Shown: positions 1 to 5,802, counted from the first letter of the stretch. The stretch: 7,204 nt of DNA from Bdellovibrio sp. (GCA_019104905.1 JAHRXB010000181.1:1-7204), one strand, 5' to 3'. The notes: generated by a model not told the origin, from the letters alone. Program-made: numbers and translations.

Positions 1-561
1 GGGGGAGGGGAGATCGGCGCGGTAATCAATACCTGCCAGAAGAGCCATCCCCGCACTGCTGCCTCCCACAGGAATGCGTTTGGTGCGCATCACATAGTCG
101 ACGGCCTTAATCAGGCGTGAGTTTCTAAACCAGTTGATATAGCGAGATTGATCACCTCCCGCAAAGAACACCAACTCAGCGTTGAGGATCATGCGTTCCA
201 CATCGGCTCGATTGGCGTCCCGGGCTCGGGAAATGGTGATGGTCTTTACCGAGTTGACCCGAGGAAAACCGTTTTCACCTTCATCGTTATAAATCCAAGG
301 TTCATAGCCTCCGCGTTGGCCGTCGCTTCGAATGATCACAATGTCGCCACCACCGGAGGCTTCCAGCATGGCGCGCCAGCCTTGCCCCCAACGGTTGTCG
401 CTGCCACCTCCGGCTAAACAGATCAGAGGGTTTGTGGAGGTTGAAATATCGGTCGTACTGCCTGTTGTATGAATTCTGACGGCGTAGGCAGGATGAGCCA
501 CGGCGAGCGTGATGATGAGAGCGATGAATTTCCTTAAGACTTTAAAAATGTCTACCAGCAT
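1..561 (-). CDS. Exported peptidase S51 / cyanophycinase-like hydrolase (3' end missing)
   Basis: I translated the minus strand by hand: 187 codons are open from ATG 561 down to the window edge without a stop, so the C-terminal part is missing. Residues 1-27 form a Sec signal peptide: K7 and R10-K11, a hydrophobic core, then cleavage expected after AYA-27. The mature part shows S51-family landmarks: CLAGGGSDN at 48-56, FFAGGDQSRY at 132-141 (cyanophycinases have a very similar GGDQ block), and GGSSAG at 166-171, where S169 should be the nucleophile. The family includes cyanophycinase, which cuts cyanophycin into beta-Asp-Arg dipeptides, and peptidase E, which acts on Asp-X dipeptides. The substrate here cannot be told. 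The signal peptide suggests a periplasmic or secreted enzyme, as known for extracellular cyanophycinases. I chose ATG 561 over the in-frame ATG 573 because a GGAG (minus strand, 571-568) lies 6 nt before it; ATG 573 lacks such a site. Confidence 0.85.
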   Translation of the reverse strand, partial: MLVDIFKVLRKFIALIITLAVAHPAYAVRIHTTGSTTDISTSTNPLICLAGGGSDNRWGQGWRAMLEASGGGDIVIIRSDGQRGGYEPWIYNDEGENGFPRVNSVKTITISRARDANRADVERMILNAELVFFAGGDQSRYINWFRNSRLIKAVDYVMRTKRIPVGGSSAGMALLAGIDYRADLPSP

Positions 562-789
562 TTCAGGCTCCATTAAATCGTTGGGACCACTCAAAAAACG
601 GTACCATAGATAAAAGAGGCGGCTCAAGTTTCCAGGGGTTAATGGTCGCGGTGGATTTTTTTGCGTTCCGGCTGGGGCCTTTTTCTTCTATCTGTTGATT
701 ATTTAAGCATTTTTAGGGGTTAAGGCCTCTATTTTCGGGGTTCGACTATTGACCTTTATCATAAGAAATGTTTGAGTGTTTGTTCGCGT
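562..789. other. Non-coding divergent region between S51 gene and tRNA-Leu
   Basis: This stretch lies between two divergently oriented genes and must hold the promoter of each. I see no convincing ORF. The 9-mer AGGGGTTAA occurs twice (634-642 and 715-723), probably by chance. No good -35/-10 pair for the S51 gene could be settled on; the tRNA promoter candidate is listed separately. Confidence 0.5.
749..777 (+). promoter_or_regulatory. Possible promoter of tRNA-Leu
   Basis: TTGACC at 749-754 is a good -35 match (5 of 6). After 17 nt comes TTGAGT at 772-777, a poor -10 hexamer, although a TG one base upstream (769-770) could act as an extended -10. Transcription would begin near 784, giving a leader of only a few bases before the mature tRNA at 790. 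The position is sensible but the -10 is weak, so this is tentative. Confidence 0.35.
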
Positions 790-881
790 GCCCCGGTGGC
801 GAAATTGGTAGACGCACAGGACTTAAAATCCTGGGCTTCCTTTACAGGGGCGTGCCGGTTCAATTCCGGCCCGGGGCACCA
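790..881 (+). tRNA. tRNA-Leu (anticodon UAA)
   Basis: A complete class II tRNA gene with CCA encoded. The acceptor stem pairs GCCCCGG (790-796) with CCGGGGC (871-877), followed by discriminator A878 and CCA 879-881. The anticodon stem pairs CAGGA (817-821) with TCCTG (829-833) around the loop CTTAAAA, so the anticodon is TAA (824-826), which reads UUA and wobble UUG leucine codons. The T arm pairs GCCGG (854-858) with CCGGC (866-870) around TTCAATT. About 20 nt between the anticodon and T arms form the long variable arm expected for tRNA-Leu. The 3' end is partly duplicated downstream in direct and inverted orientation, which suggests that it served as an integration site. Confidence 0.97.
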
Positions 882-885
882 CTTC
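873..885 (+). repeat. 13-bp direct repeat, left copy (att-like, in tRNA-Leu 3' end)
   Basis: GGGGCACCACTTC starts in the tRNA acceptor stem and runs 4 nt past the CCA. It recurs in the same orientation at 1552-1564. A direct duplication of a tRNA 3' end with an intervening segment is the usual mark left by tyrosine-recombinase integration. Only 13 bp are shared, which is short for an attachment core, so this is a candidate remnant rather than a proven att site. Confidence 0.6.
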
Positions 886-1022
886 CTCTTCTTTTGCTTC
901 AGACAGTCCTCGCTCGGACTTACTTCACTTAATTAAGTTAACTTTTTGGCTCGATGATTTTCTTTTGCCTTCGTGTTGGCTACAGAGGCCTGCGGAACTC
1001 GCAAAAGAAGAGGAAGTGGTGC
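876..1022. repeat. Exact 22-bp inverted repeat spanning the tRNA 3' end
   Basis: Positions 876-897 are the exact reverse complement of 1001-1022; the match stops on both sides (875/1023 and 898/1000 do not pair). The left arm begins inside the tRNA-Leu acceptor stem and includes its ACCA end; the right arm ends in the complementary GTGGTGC. The 103-nt interior holds a smaller hairpin (AGTCC 905-909 with GGACT 916-920), a 12-bp palindrome at 927-938, and a further copy of TTCTTTTGC at 960-968. There is no ORF inside. The structure resembles a small non-autonomous element with terminal inverted repeats, or a secondary inverted copy made during rearrangement at the tRNA. No target-site duplication is visible at the flanks. 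Confidence 0.85.
927..938. repeat. 12-bp perfect palindrome
   Basis: ACTTAATTAAGT reads the same on both strands and overlaps a second 10-bp palindrome, AAGTTAACTT at 935-944, which is followed by more T residues (to 947). The AT-rich make-up is poor for a Rho-independent terminator, though together with the small hairpin at 905-920 it might help end the tRNA transcript. It could also be a protein-binding site. No function is shown. Confidence 0.5.
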
Positions 1023-1041
1023 TCGGTGTTTTTGACTTGCT

Positions 1042-1056
1042 GGCCCCTTTGGGGCT
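1042..1056. repeat. Small GC-rich hairpin
   Basis: GCCCC (1043-1047) pairs with GGGGC (1051-1055) across a TTT loop, extended by a G-T pair at 1042/1056. No T-run follows on either strand, so a classical terminator is unlikely. It lies just beyond the 3' end of the MerR-like gene, between that gene and the inverted repeat. Confidence 0.45.
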
Positions 1057-1094
1057 CGCTTTAGTGTTGGTAAATATAAACACGCTGTTTTTAT

Positions 1095-1328
1095 TCAGCG
1101 GGTTTCGATAGTTAACTTGGCAAGCTCACAGGTGTGATGTGACCGAAGCATTTTGAAGTTATTTTTCTTTCGAGAGCCAGCCCTGATCATTCCTTGTTCA
1201 ACATCGGAATCCGTGTACTCACGGTATGAGTTCTCACCACGCTTTGGCGAAATTAAACCAAAATCTTCGTAGTGACGAATCATACGTTTTGAGAGTCCGG
1301 TTATTTTTTCAACAGTCTGAATATTCAT
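1095..1328 (-). CDS. Short MerR-type DNA-binding protein, truncated or stand-alone
   Basis: The 77-residue product opens with a typical MerR winged-helix start: helix-turn-helix at about 2-20 (ITGLSKRMIRHYE at 9-21), then FGLISPKR and the wing SYREYTDSDVEQ at 34-45. After residue 46 the match to the next MerR helices becomes weak, and translation stops at 77. Usual MerR regulators have about 110-150 residues with a dimerising coiled coil and a C-terminal effector domain, both missing here; no metal-binding cysteine pair is visible. The start is firm: AGGAGG (minus strand, 1341-1336) lies 7 nt before ATG. It may be a decayed regulator left in an integration scar, or a working stand-alone MerR-like protein of the excisionase or BldC kind, which are of similar size. 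Neither can be chosen from this sequence. Confidence 0.6.
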   Translation of the reverse strand: MNIQTVEKITGLSKRMIRHYEDFGLISPKRGENSYREYTDSDVEQGMIRAGSRKKNNFKMLRSHHTCELAKLTIETR

Positions 1329-1372
1329 CTTGAAACCTCCTATAGAAAGCTTCGGGCTTCACGCAATGTCAA

Positions 1373-1400
1373 AGTTTAGCAAAAAACTTCGAGAAATCAA
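1373..1400 (-). promoter_or_regulatory. Possible promoter of the MerR-like gene
   Basis: On the minus strand TTGATT (1400-1395), 16 nt, and TAAACT (1378-1373) form a moderate sigma70-type pair. Transcription would start about 30 nt upstream of the AGGAGG site, which leaves the site inside the message. A perfect TTGACA also exists at 1372-1367 (minus). Its only -10-like partner, around TTCTATAG, lies so near the start codon that the ribosome site would be lost, so I prefer the upstream pair. Confidence 0.3.
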
Positions 1401-1551
1401 AAAACTCGATGATGGTAGAGAAGTTATAGACTGATAGTTTAGGTGATTAAAACCAAATGGCTCCTATGCTGAACCAGAATCAAATTGCACTGACTTCCTG
1501 ATTCCCACGACTCACTGCTTCTGCAACAGCAGTTCGATAATCGTCGATCAA

Positions 1552-1564
1552 GGGGCACCACTTC
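1552..1564 (+). repeat. 13-bp direct repeat, right copy of tRNA-Leu 3' end
   Basis: GGGGCACCACTTC is identical to 873-885, the end of tRNA-Leu and its first flanking bases. The identity stops at once on both sides (A versus C to the left, A versus C to the right). The 679 bp between the copies hold only the MerR-like gene, so if this is an attachment-site pair, nearly all of the former element has been lost. Confidence 0.6.
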
Positions 1565-1610
1565 AATTTTCTCAATTCCAATTAAATGATTCTTCGGTTC
1601 TCTTCAAAAA

Positions 1611-2276
1611 TCATTTCTTCAGTCCGTTGATCAAGATATCTAGCATCTGATCAAGTTCTTCGTCGTCGTTCCATTTCGGCGACAAACCCACAACATGTTT
1701 GGAAAGGACATAGGCAATGATGACGGAAAGAAGAGTCCTGGTAATTGTAGTGGATTTCAAATTACTGCGAATTTTTCCTGCCTTTTGCAGGCCTTCCACG
1801 GTCTGAACGGCCGCAGTCCATATTTCTTTTTCCCACATACCCACGACCTGTTCGCGGAGATTGGCATTTTTCAAAACCTCGATGAGCATGAAACGAATTT
1901 TGCCTTTATTTTCTTTTGCTACTTCTAGGCGATCTCGAAAAATGTTCTTAAACATTTCCTCTATGCTCATGCCTGAATCTTTCAAAAGGACCTTCATCTT
2001 GTTCATTTGCACAGGAACAAGAGTCTTGAGCAAAACAGGAAACATCACTCTCCTTAACAGGGCCTCTTTTGATGGGAAATATCGAAACAGCGTTCGTTCT
2101 GTCACTCCAGCTTTTTTGGCAATCTCTGCTGTCGGAGTGTCGGAGGCCCCTTTTTCAGCGAACAAACTTTCTGCGGCAGAAAGAATGGCCTTTTCTTTCT
2201 CGGATAGAGCCTGATCATAATGCGTTGTTTCTTGGACCAGGGTCTCGATGTTGATCTCTTTGGATTTTCGCACCAT
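1611..2276 (-). CDS. TetR/AcrR-family transcriptional regulator
   Basis: The 221-residue protein has the family's N-terminal DNA-binding domain at about 26-73: helix 1 with ILSAAESLFAEKG, then TAEIAKKAGVTERTLFRYFPSKEAL, where VTERTLFRYF (58-67) carries the recognition helix. The remaining 150 residues are mostly helical and diverged, as expected for the ligand-binding and dimer domain; the ligand cannot be predicted. The length is normal, although the first 25 residues form a longer N-terminal extension than is usual. The gene is divergent from the ABC transport operon, and the gap holds two identical palindromes that are its likely operators. It therefore probably represses the operon and itself until a ligand, perhaps a lipophilic compound, releases it. 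ATG 2276 has AGGAG only 3 nt upstream; the next codon, GTG at 2273, is 6 nt away and may be the true start. Confidence 0.93.
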   Translation of the reverse strand: MVRKSKEINIETLVQETTHYDQALSEKEKAILSAAESLFAEKGASDTPTAEIAKKAGVTERTLFRYFPSKEALLRRVMFPVLLKTLVPVQMNKMKVLLKDSGMSIEEMFKNIFRDRLEVAKENKGKIRFMLIEVLKNANLREQVVGMWEKEIWTAAVQTVEGLQKAGKIRSNLKSTTITRTLLSVIIAYVLSKHVVGLSPKWNDDEELDQMLDILINGLKK

Positions 2277-2340
2277 TAGCTCCTATTCTTCCTGCATCCA
2301 GCCCGCAACTCTAACTCCAGGTTTGTCTCGATTTGGCTCA

Positions 2341-2360
2341 GGTATAGTATTCACTATACC
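2341..2360. promoter_or_regulatory. Operator palindrome O1 (probable TetR-family site)
   Basis: GGTATAGTATTCACTATACC has perfect 8-bp arms around ATTC. It is the copy nearer the regulator gene, 64 bp upstream of its start codon. Size and symmetry fit a site for a TetR-family dimer. Binding here could repress the regulator's own promoter, and could act with the second copy. The assignment rests on position and symmetry, not on a known consensus. Confidence 0.8.
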
Positions 2361-2367
2361 CGAGGTG

Positions 2368-2395
2368 TTGATTCGGGTATAGTATTCACTATACC
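2368..2395 (+). promoter_or_regulatory. Probable promoter of the transport operon
   Basis: TTGATT at 2368-2373, 16 nt, then TATACC at 2390-2395: each hexamer matches the sigma70 consensus in 4 of 6 positions. The start point would fall near 2402, giving a leader of about 28 nt before ATG 2430 and placing the alternative ATG 2412 too close to the 5' end for a ribosome site. The -10 is inside the second palindrome. On the minus strand TTGCAG (2409-2404), 17 nt, AATACT (2386-2381) is a weaker candidate for the regulator's promoter. Confidence 0.5.
2376..2395. promoter_or_regulatory. Operator palindrome O2 (probable TetR-family site)
   Basis: This 20-bp site is identical base for base to the one starting at 2341, in the same orientation, 35 bp further on. 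It overlaps the -10 element proposed for the transport operon, so a bound repressor would block RNA polymerase directly. The facing halves of the two sites are extended by CGA and TCG, making an 11-bp inverted repeat (2353-2363 with 2373-2383) around a 9-nt centre. Confidence 0.8.
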
Positions 2396-2429
2396 TTATT
2401 TAACTGCAACGATGCAAGACGAGGAAACG

Positions 2430-3776
2430 ATGTTTGATCTAATTAAAGTCGCGGTACGAAATGTGGGGCGGAATACAAGAAGAGCTTTGATCACAATCAT
2501 CACGGTTTTTATAGGCGTGTTCGTTGTCGTTGGAATACGAGGTCTTCTGGACGGGCTTCAAAATGAGATTAAGAGTGGACTGACTCGGAAAATGCACGGG
2601 GACATTCAAATTCATCGATTGGGTTACGAGGATACGCTGGAAGCGAATCCCTACAAGATCTTGATTCCCTACTCTGACGAAATGAAGCAGATTTTGAAGG
2701 ACACTAAAGATGTGACGGAAGTAACGCCAAGACTGAAGGTGATGGCCCTCTTGAATCATCAAAAAAGTCAGTCCACCACGCCGGTCATAATAAATAGTTT
2801 TTCGTCGCAAACGGAACTTCAGGTGGTTCCACGATTCAGGGATGCTTTATTGAAAGGAAAGATGATAGATTCTAGCCTTGAGAAAGAGGCCGTAGCTGTG
2901 GCGGACGACGACCTGGGCGAGGCAAAAGGTTTAGATGATGAGGTCGGCACTCGAGAGAATGGGGCGTCGTCCGAGAAAGCCCATCCGAGAGCAGTGGGAA
3001 ATCATCAGCTCATGATGACCCCCAGTCTGATGAGGGGATTGAATGCAGAGATCGGTGATGAAGTTGTCGTTCTTCTTCAAGATAAAGATAATATGCAGCA
3101 AGCGGTGGTGGCGACTCTCGTAGGGGTTGTTGATTTCGCAATGCCGGGGGCGGCCGCCCGAATGGCTTGGATGGATTTTGGGACTTTGCAGAGGGCCGCG
3201 GGCGTTCAGGGGCAAGCGTCCGAGATCGCCATTCGAATCAAGGACACTGCTGATTCCGAAATTGTGAGAGGCCAATTGAAAGAAAAGCTTGATAAAAATT
3301 TGACAGTCCAAACTTGGATCGAGCTTGCGGGAATTTTACGAGACTCGATGAATTTACAAAACGTGATATTCAATCTGGTTTTATTTATTGTCTTTTCAAT
3401 TGTGATTTCAGCCATCGTAAACACTTCTTTAATGACGGTGATGGAGCGTACACGCGAAATCGGAACTTTAATGGCTTTGGGGTACCGACGTTTTCATATT
3501 ACCTTGCAGTTCTTGATTGAATCAGCGGTGATTGGATTGATCGGTGGTCTGCTGGGAATATCGTTGGCCGTTGCCATATTATTCGTTTTAAACAAGCAAG
3601 GTTTGGCCTTTGCTTTGCCTGGCCAGAGTGTTGCCACGGTCCTGTACCCAACGATCAAAGGTACCTTTCTAGCAAAAGTCTTTTTTCTAGCATTATTATC
3701 TGCACTGGGGGCGAGTTTTGTTCCCGCCTACCGCGCAAGTAAGATGAAACCCGTGCAAGCGTTGGCGACGAACTAA
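2430..3776 (+). CDS. ABC transporter permease, FtsX/MacB (LolC/LolE-like) family
   Basis: The 448-residue inner-membrane protein has the layout of type VII ABC permeases: TM1 at about 19-38, a large periplasmic domain (about 45-305, MacB_PCD type), then TM2 at 311-336, TM3 at 362-387 and TM4 at 413-432. The cytoplasmic segment MERTREIGTLMALG (338-351) is the conserved coupling region that contacts the ATPase, and PAYRASKMKPVQAL near the C terminus is typical of the FtsX family. Such permeases do not pass substrate through the membrane; they transmit ATPase power to the periplasmic side, for example to extract lipoproteins (LolCE). A single permease gene here suggests a homodimer. An acidic stretch at about 152-190 looks inserted in the periplasmic domain. 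I start at ATG 2430, with GAGG 5 nt upstream; ATG 2412 in the same frame lacks a site. First gene of the operon. Confidence 0.92.
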   Translation: MFDLIKVAVRNVGRNTRRALITIITVFIGVFVVVGIRGLLDGLQNEIKSGLTRKMHGDIQIHRLGYEDTLEANPYKILIPYSDEMKQILKDTKDVTEVTPRLKVMALLNHQKSQSTTPVIINSFSSQTELQVVPRFRDALLKGKMIDSSLEKEAVAVADDDLGEAKGLDDEVGTRENGASSEKAHPRAVGNHQLMMTPSLMRGLNAEIGDEVVVLLQDKDNMQQAVVATLVGVVDFAMPGAAARMAWMDFGTLQRAAGVQGQASEIAIRIKDTADSEIVRGQLKEKLDKNLTVQTWIELAGILRDSMNLQNVIFNLVLFIVFSIVISAIVNTSLMTVMERTREIGTLMALGYRRFHITLQFLIESAVIGLIGGLLGISLAVAILFVLNKQGLAFALPGQSVATVLYPTIKGTFLAKVFFLALLSALGASFVPAYRASKMKPVQALATN

Positions 3777-3834
3777 TGTTTTGCGACGATTGGCTGACGG
3801 TGAGTAACTTCGAACTGAATAGCGAGGAAATTTT

Positions 3835-4563
3835 ATGCAAAGAATAGTTTTAGCTGCCACTGTAGGAATGTTTATTTTGGTTTCACCCCTTCTTGCGTGC
3901 GCCGATACTGCGACAGAAGTGATCGGAAAGGTTGAAAGGAATTTATCGCCACCGAATTTTAAAGCGATCTATCAGTTCACGAATTACCGATTAGATGGAA
4001 CTGTCGGAGCATACGATGTACGGTTCACAGTGAAAGATGTGAATCACAGTCATGGATATTTTTTAAAGCCCGAGCGCGAGAAAGGGCGTGAGATCTTGCG
4101 ATTAAAGGACGCGATTTGGACCTTTATGCCCAGTGTGGCTCGAGCGGTTCGCGTCGCTGATCGCGAAAGTTTTGCGGGTGGTGACTTTTCAAATGCCGAT
4201 GTTATGAGAGTTGACTGGTTGGCTCAATATGATGCCTCCATGGCGAAGGAAACAAAGAACCAATACATCATTGATCTCGTAGCTAAAAATTCAGATGCGG
4301 CCTACGCGAAGATGCGTATATGGGTCGACAAGGCCAATACTCAACCCGTTCAGCAGTATTTTTATGATTCGAAAGGAACGCTGCTGAAGGTGTGTAAGTA
4401 TGGTTCAGTAAAAAACTTTGGAGTTGTAACCCGGCCCTCGAAGCTCGTCATGGAAAATGTCATCACCAAACTCAAGTCAGAAATGCAGATTCTGGATTTG
4501 CAGTTTGAAAGTAAAATTCCTGATGGGCGATATGTAGTGGATAACCTAGGGAAGGAAATATGA
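3835..4563 (+). CDS. LolA-like outer-membrane lipoprotein-sorting family protein
   Basis: The 242-residue protein has an export signal (1-23). The body matches the LolA-like family found beside RND and ABC exporters (COG2834-type 'outer membrane lipoprotein-sorting protein'). Diagnostic is the block from K83 to R125: KGREILRLKDAIWTFMPS (83-100), then ARAVRV and SFAGGDFSNADVMR (112-125), where the family normally has a similar GxDFxxxD element. LolA-type folds are open beta-barrels that hold acyl chains in the periplasm, so I infer a carrier between the permease and the outer membrane. The signal end LLACAD is ambiguous: LLAC is a lipobox with C22 as the possible lipidated residue, while ACA followed by D24 suits signal peptidase I. 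The GAGGAAATTTT site precedes ATG. The gene starts 58 nt after the permease, and its stop overlaps the next start (ATGA). Confidence 0.85.
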   Translation: MQRIVLAATVGMFILVSPLLACADTATEVIGKVERNLSPPNFKAIYQFTNYRLDGTVGAYDVRFTVKDVNHSHGYFLKPEREKGREILRLKDAIWTFMPSVARAVRVADRESFAGGDFSNADVMRVDWLAQYDASMAKETKNQYIIDLVAKNSDAAYAKMRIWVDKANTQPVQQYFYDSKGTLLKVCKYGSVKNFGVVTRPSKLVMENVITKLKSEMQILDLQFESKIPDGRYVVDNLGKEI

Positions 4564-5792
4564 AAAATGCCCAAGGTCTTATTAAGATTTCTTTCATCGG
4601 TGTCTTACTTTTGTCAAGCATGGCTTTAGCCACAGAAATCAAGGATGAGGACCTCGAGGAGGCCACGGGACTAAGTGACGTATTAACTGAACCATCGTTT
4701 GCAACTAATCCTGATTCTGATCTTGGGAGGGCTCGCACTCGCGCCTATATATTGATAGATGCAACACAGACATCTGGTAGCGATGATGATCAGGTCCACT
4801 TTCCCAACTTACAATTGAGTTTTTCGGGTGATTATAAAGTTCAAAATGACAGCTATGTGTTAGTGGATGTTTTGGGAAACTATGATGCGAAGCAAAGGGA
4901 AGGAAGCCAATTCCTAAACCAAGTGGGTTTTCGATCGCGAGTTAGCGAAACGGTTCAGTACTTTTTAGGAAAGGAACGAAATCGAAGATCACCAGGATTG
5001 ATTGTTTCCCCCAGTGATTTCATTTATTCAAATACCAATCTCCCAGGCCAACGCGAGGATCGCCGCGGCGTATGGTTGGGGCGAGTGTCCTATCAAGTTA
5101 TTACTGGAAGTGTCGATGTACTGGTACTTCCAGTCCAAAGAGAAACGTCGGAGGGGCTACCGCAGTCCGATCAGAACAATACAGAATGGACTGTTCGCGG
5201 AATGTATCAGTTCAAAGGCTTTGATTTAAGTCTGATGATCGGTCGCTACTTGGGGGTCGATCACGCAGGCGCTTCAGTCCAAACGCTATTGGCAAATAAA
5301 TATAAAGTATATTTAGAGCTCGGAACTCAGGACGAAGTGATTATCTATAACAACACAAAGAAAACACAACCAAGCCAGACTCTTGTAGGGTTTGGATATG
5401 AGGGCAGCGAGGATTTTTCACTCCGACTTGAGTATTTCCATAATGGTCAGGGACTTGATTCGGAAGAGTTCAACCAGATGATGCGTTTGAGATCGCTTCT
5501 CCCAAGTCAATTTGCCGGCAGTGCATTGGCAGTGTCTCCTTTTGTGAGACAAAAGTATTTGATCAGCAGCTTATCGTTTCCTGAGCTCAAAAAGAAATAC
5601 AATGTCACTGTTTCTGGAATTAAGTGCCTTGAGGACGACTCGGTACTTGGTCTGACAAGGCTCGAGTATATCGCCGATGATAAGGTTTTGGTTGGTCTTA
5701 GTTACACGCAGGTTCAGGGTGGGACCGGGTCGCAGTTTCAGTATCGTAGTTTCGACAGCCAAACCACTTTGGATTTCAAATATTCATTTTAA
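4560..5792 (+). CDS. Outer-membrane beta-barrel protein of unrecognised family
   Basis: The 410-residue product has a clear signal peptide: K2 and K9, a hydrophobic core up to about 20, and cleavage expected after MALA-24. An acidic linker (26-55) follows, then alternating amphipathic strands to the end. The last residues LDFKYSF alternate aromatic or hydrophobic side chains and end in F, the signature of a barrel recognised by the BAM complex. The strand content of about 340 residues would suit roughly 14-16 strands. I do not recognise the family. Its start overlaps the stop of the LolA-like gene (ATGA), with AAGGAAAT just before, so translation is probably coupled. The setting suggests an outer-membrane receiver or exit pore for whatever the LolA-like protein carries; this is inference. 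A single cysteine (356) is present. Confidence 0.82.
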   Translation: MKNAQGLIKISFIGVLLLSSMALATEIKDEDLEEATGLSDVLTEPSFATNPDSDLGRARTRAYILIDATQTSGSDDDQVHFPNLQLSFSGDYKVQNDSYVLVDVLGNYDAKQREGSQFLNQVGFRSRVSETVQYFLGKERNRRSPGLIVSPSDFIYSNTNLPGQREDRRGVWLGRVSYQVITGSVDVLVLPVQRETSEGLPQSDQNNTEWTVRGMYQFKGFDLSLMIGRYLGVDHAGASVQTLLANKYKVYLELGTQDEVIIYNNTKKTQPSQTLVGFGYEGSEDFSLRLEYFHNGQGLDSEEFNQMMRLRSLLPSQFAGSALAVSPFVRQKYLISSLSFPELKKKYNVTVSGIKCLEDDSVLGLTRLEYIADDKVLVGLSYTQVQGGTGSQFQYRSFDSQTTLDFKYSF

Positions 5793-5802
5793 GGGAGGAC
5801 TC

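Larger units (their letters stand above)
1329..1610. other. Non-coding stretch between MerR-like and tetR genes
   Basis: Apart from the promoter candidate and ribosome site of the MerR-like gene and the right copy of the tRNA-end repeat at 1552-1564, I find no supported gene. I tried to fold 1520-1560 as a degraded tRNA 3' half because it ends in GGGGCACCA, but no T-arm pairing can be made. An AAATGAT/ATCATTT pair (1584-1590 with 1610-1616) encloses 19 nt at the end of the tetR gene and is too weak to call a terminator. Confidence 0.5.

Noticed and set aside
148..417. Plus-strand ORF of 89 codons
   Set aside because: It lies antisense to the S51 gene, whose frame carries clear family motifs and a signal peptide.
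1342..1372. MerR-type promoter with long spacer (TTGACA to TTCTAT)
   Set aside because: The start point would fall on or after the AGGAGG site, and the spacer shows no convincing dyad for a MerR dimer.
1520..1560. Possible second, degraded tRNA or tmRNA 3' end (GTTCGATA followed by GGGGCACCA)
   Set aside because: No 5-bp T stem can be paired around the TTCGATA-like loop, and no 5' acceptor partner is present upstream. Only the 13-bp repeat is supported.
1695..2254. Three plus-strand ORFs opposite the TetR gene
   Set aside because: They are antisense shadows; the minus-strand frame gives a full TetR protein and these products show no family features.
2353..2383. Rho-independent terminator from the 11-bp inverted repeat with 9-nt loop
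   Set aside because: It sits between divergent genes with no upstream transcript to end and has no T-run; it results from the extended twin operators.
2341..2395. CRISPR-like or tandem repeat array
   Set aside because: Only two units are present, they are internally palindromic, and they lie precisely in the regulator-operon gap, which fits operators.
2412..2429. Upstream ATG for the permease, adding six residues
   Set aside because: It has no ribosome site and would lie only about 10 nt from the predicted transcript start; GAGG sits at good distance from ATG 2430.
5677..5802. N-terminal extension of the ATPase by 42 codons
   Set aside because: This part overlaps the barrel gene in another frame and lacks family similarity; a strong GGGAGG and a typical ATPase N terminus mark ATG 5803.
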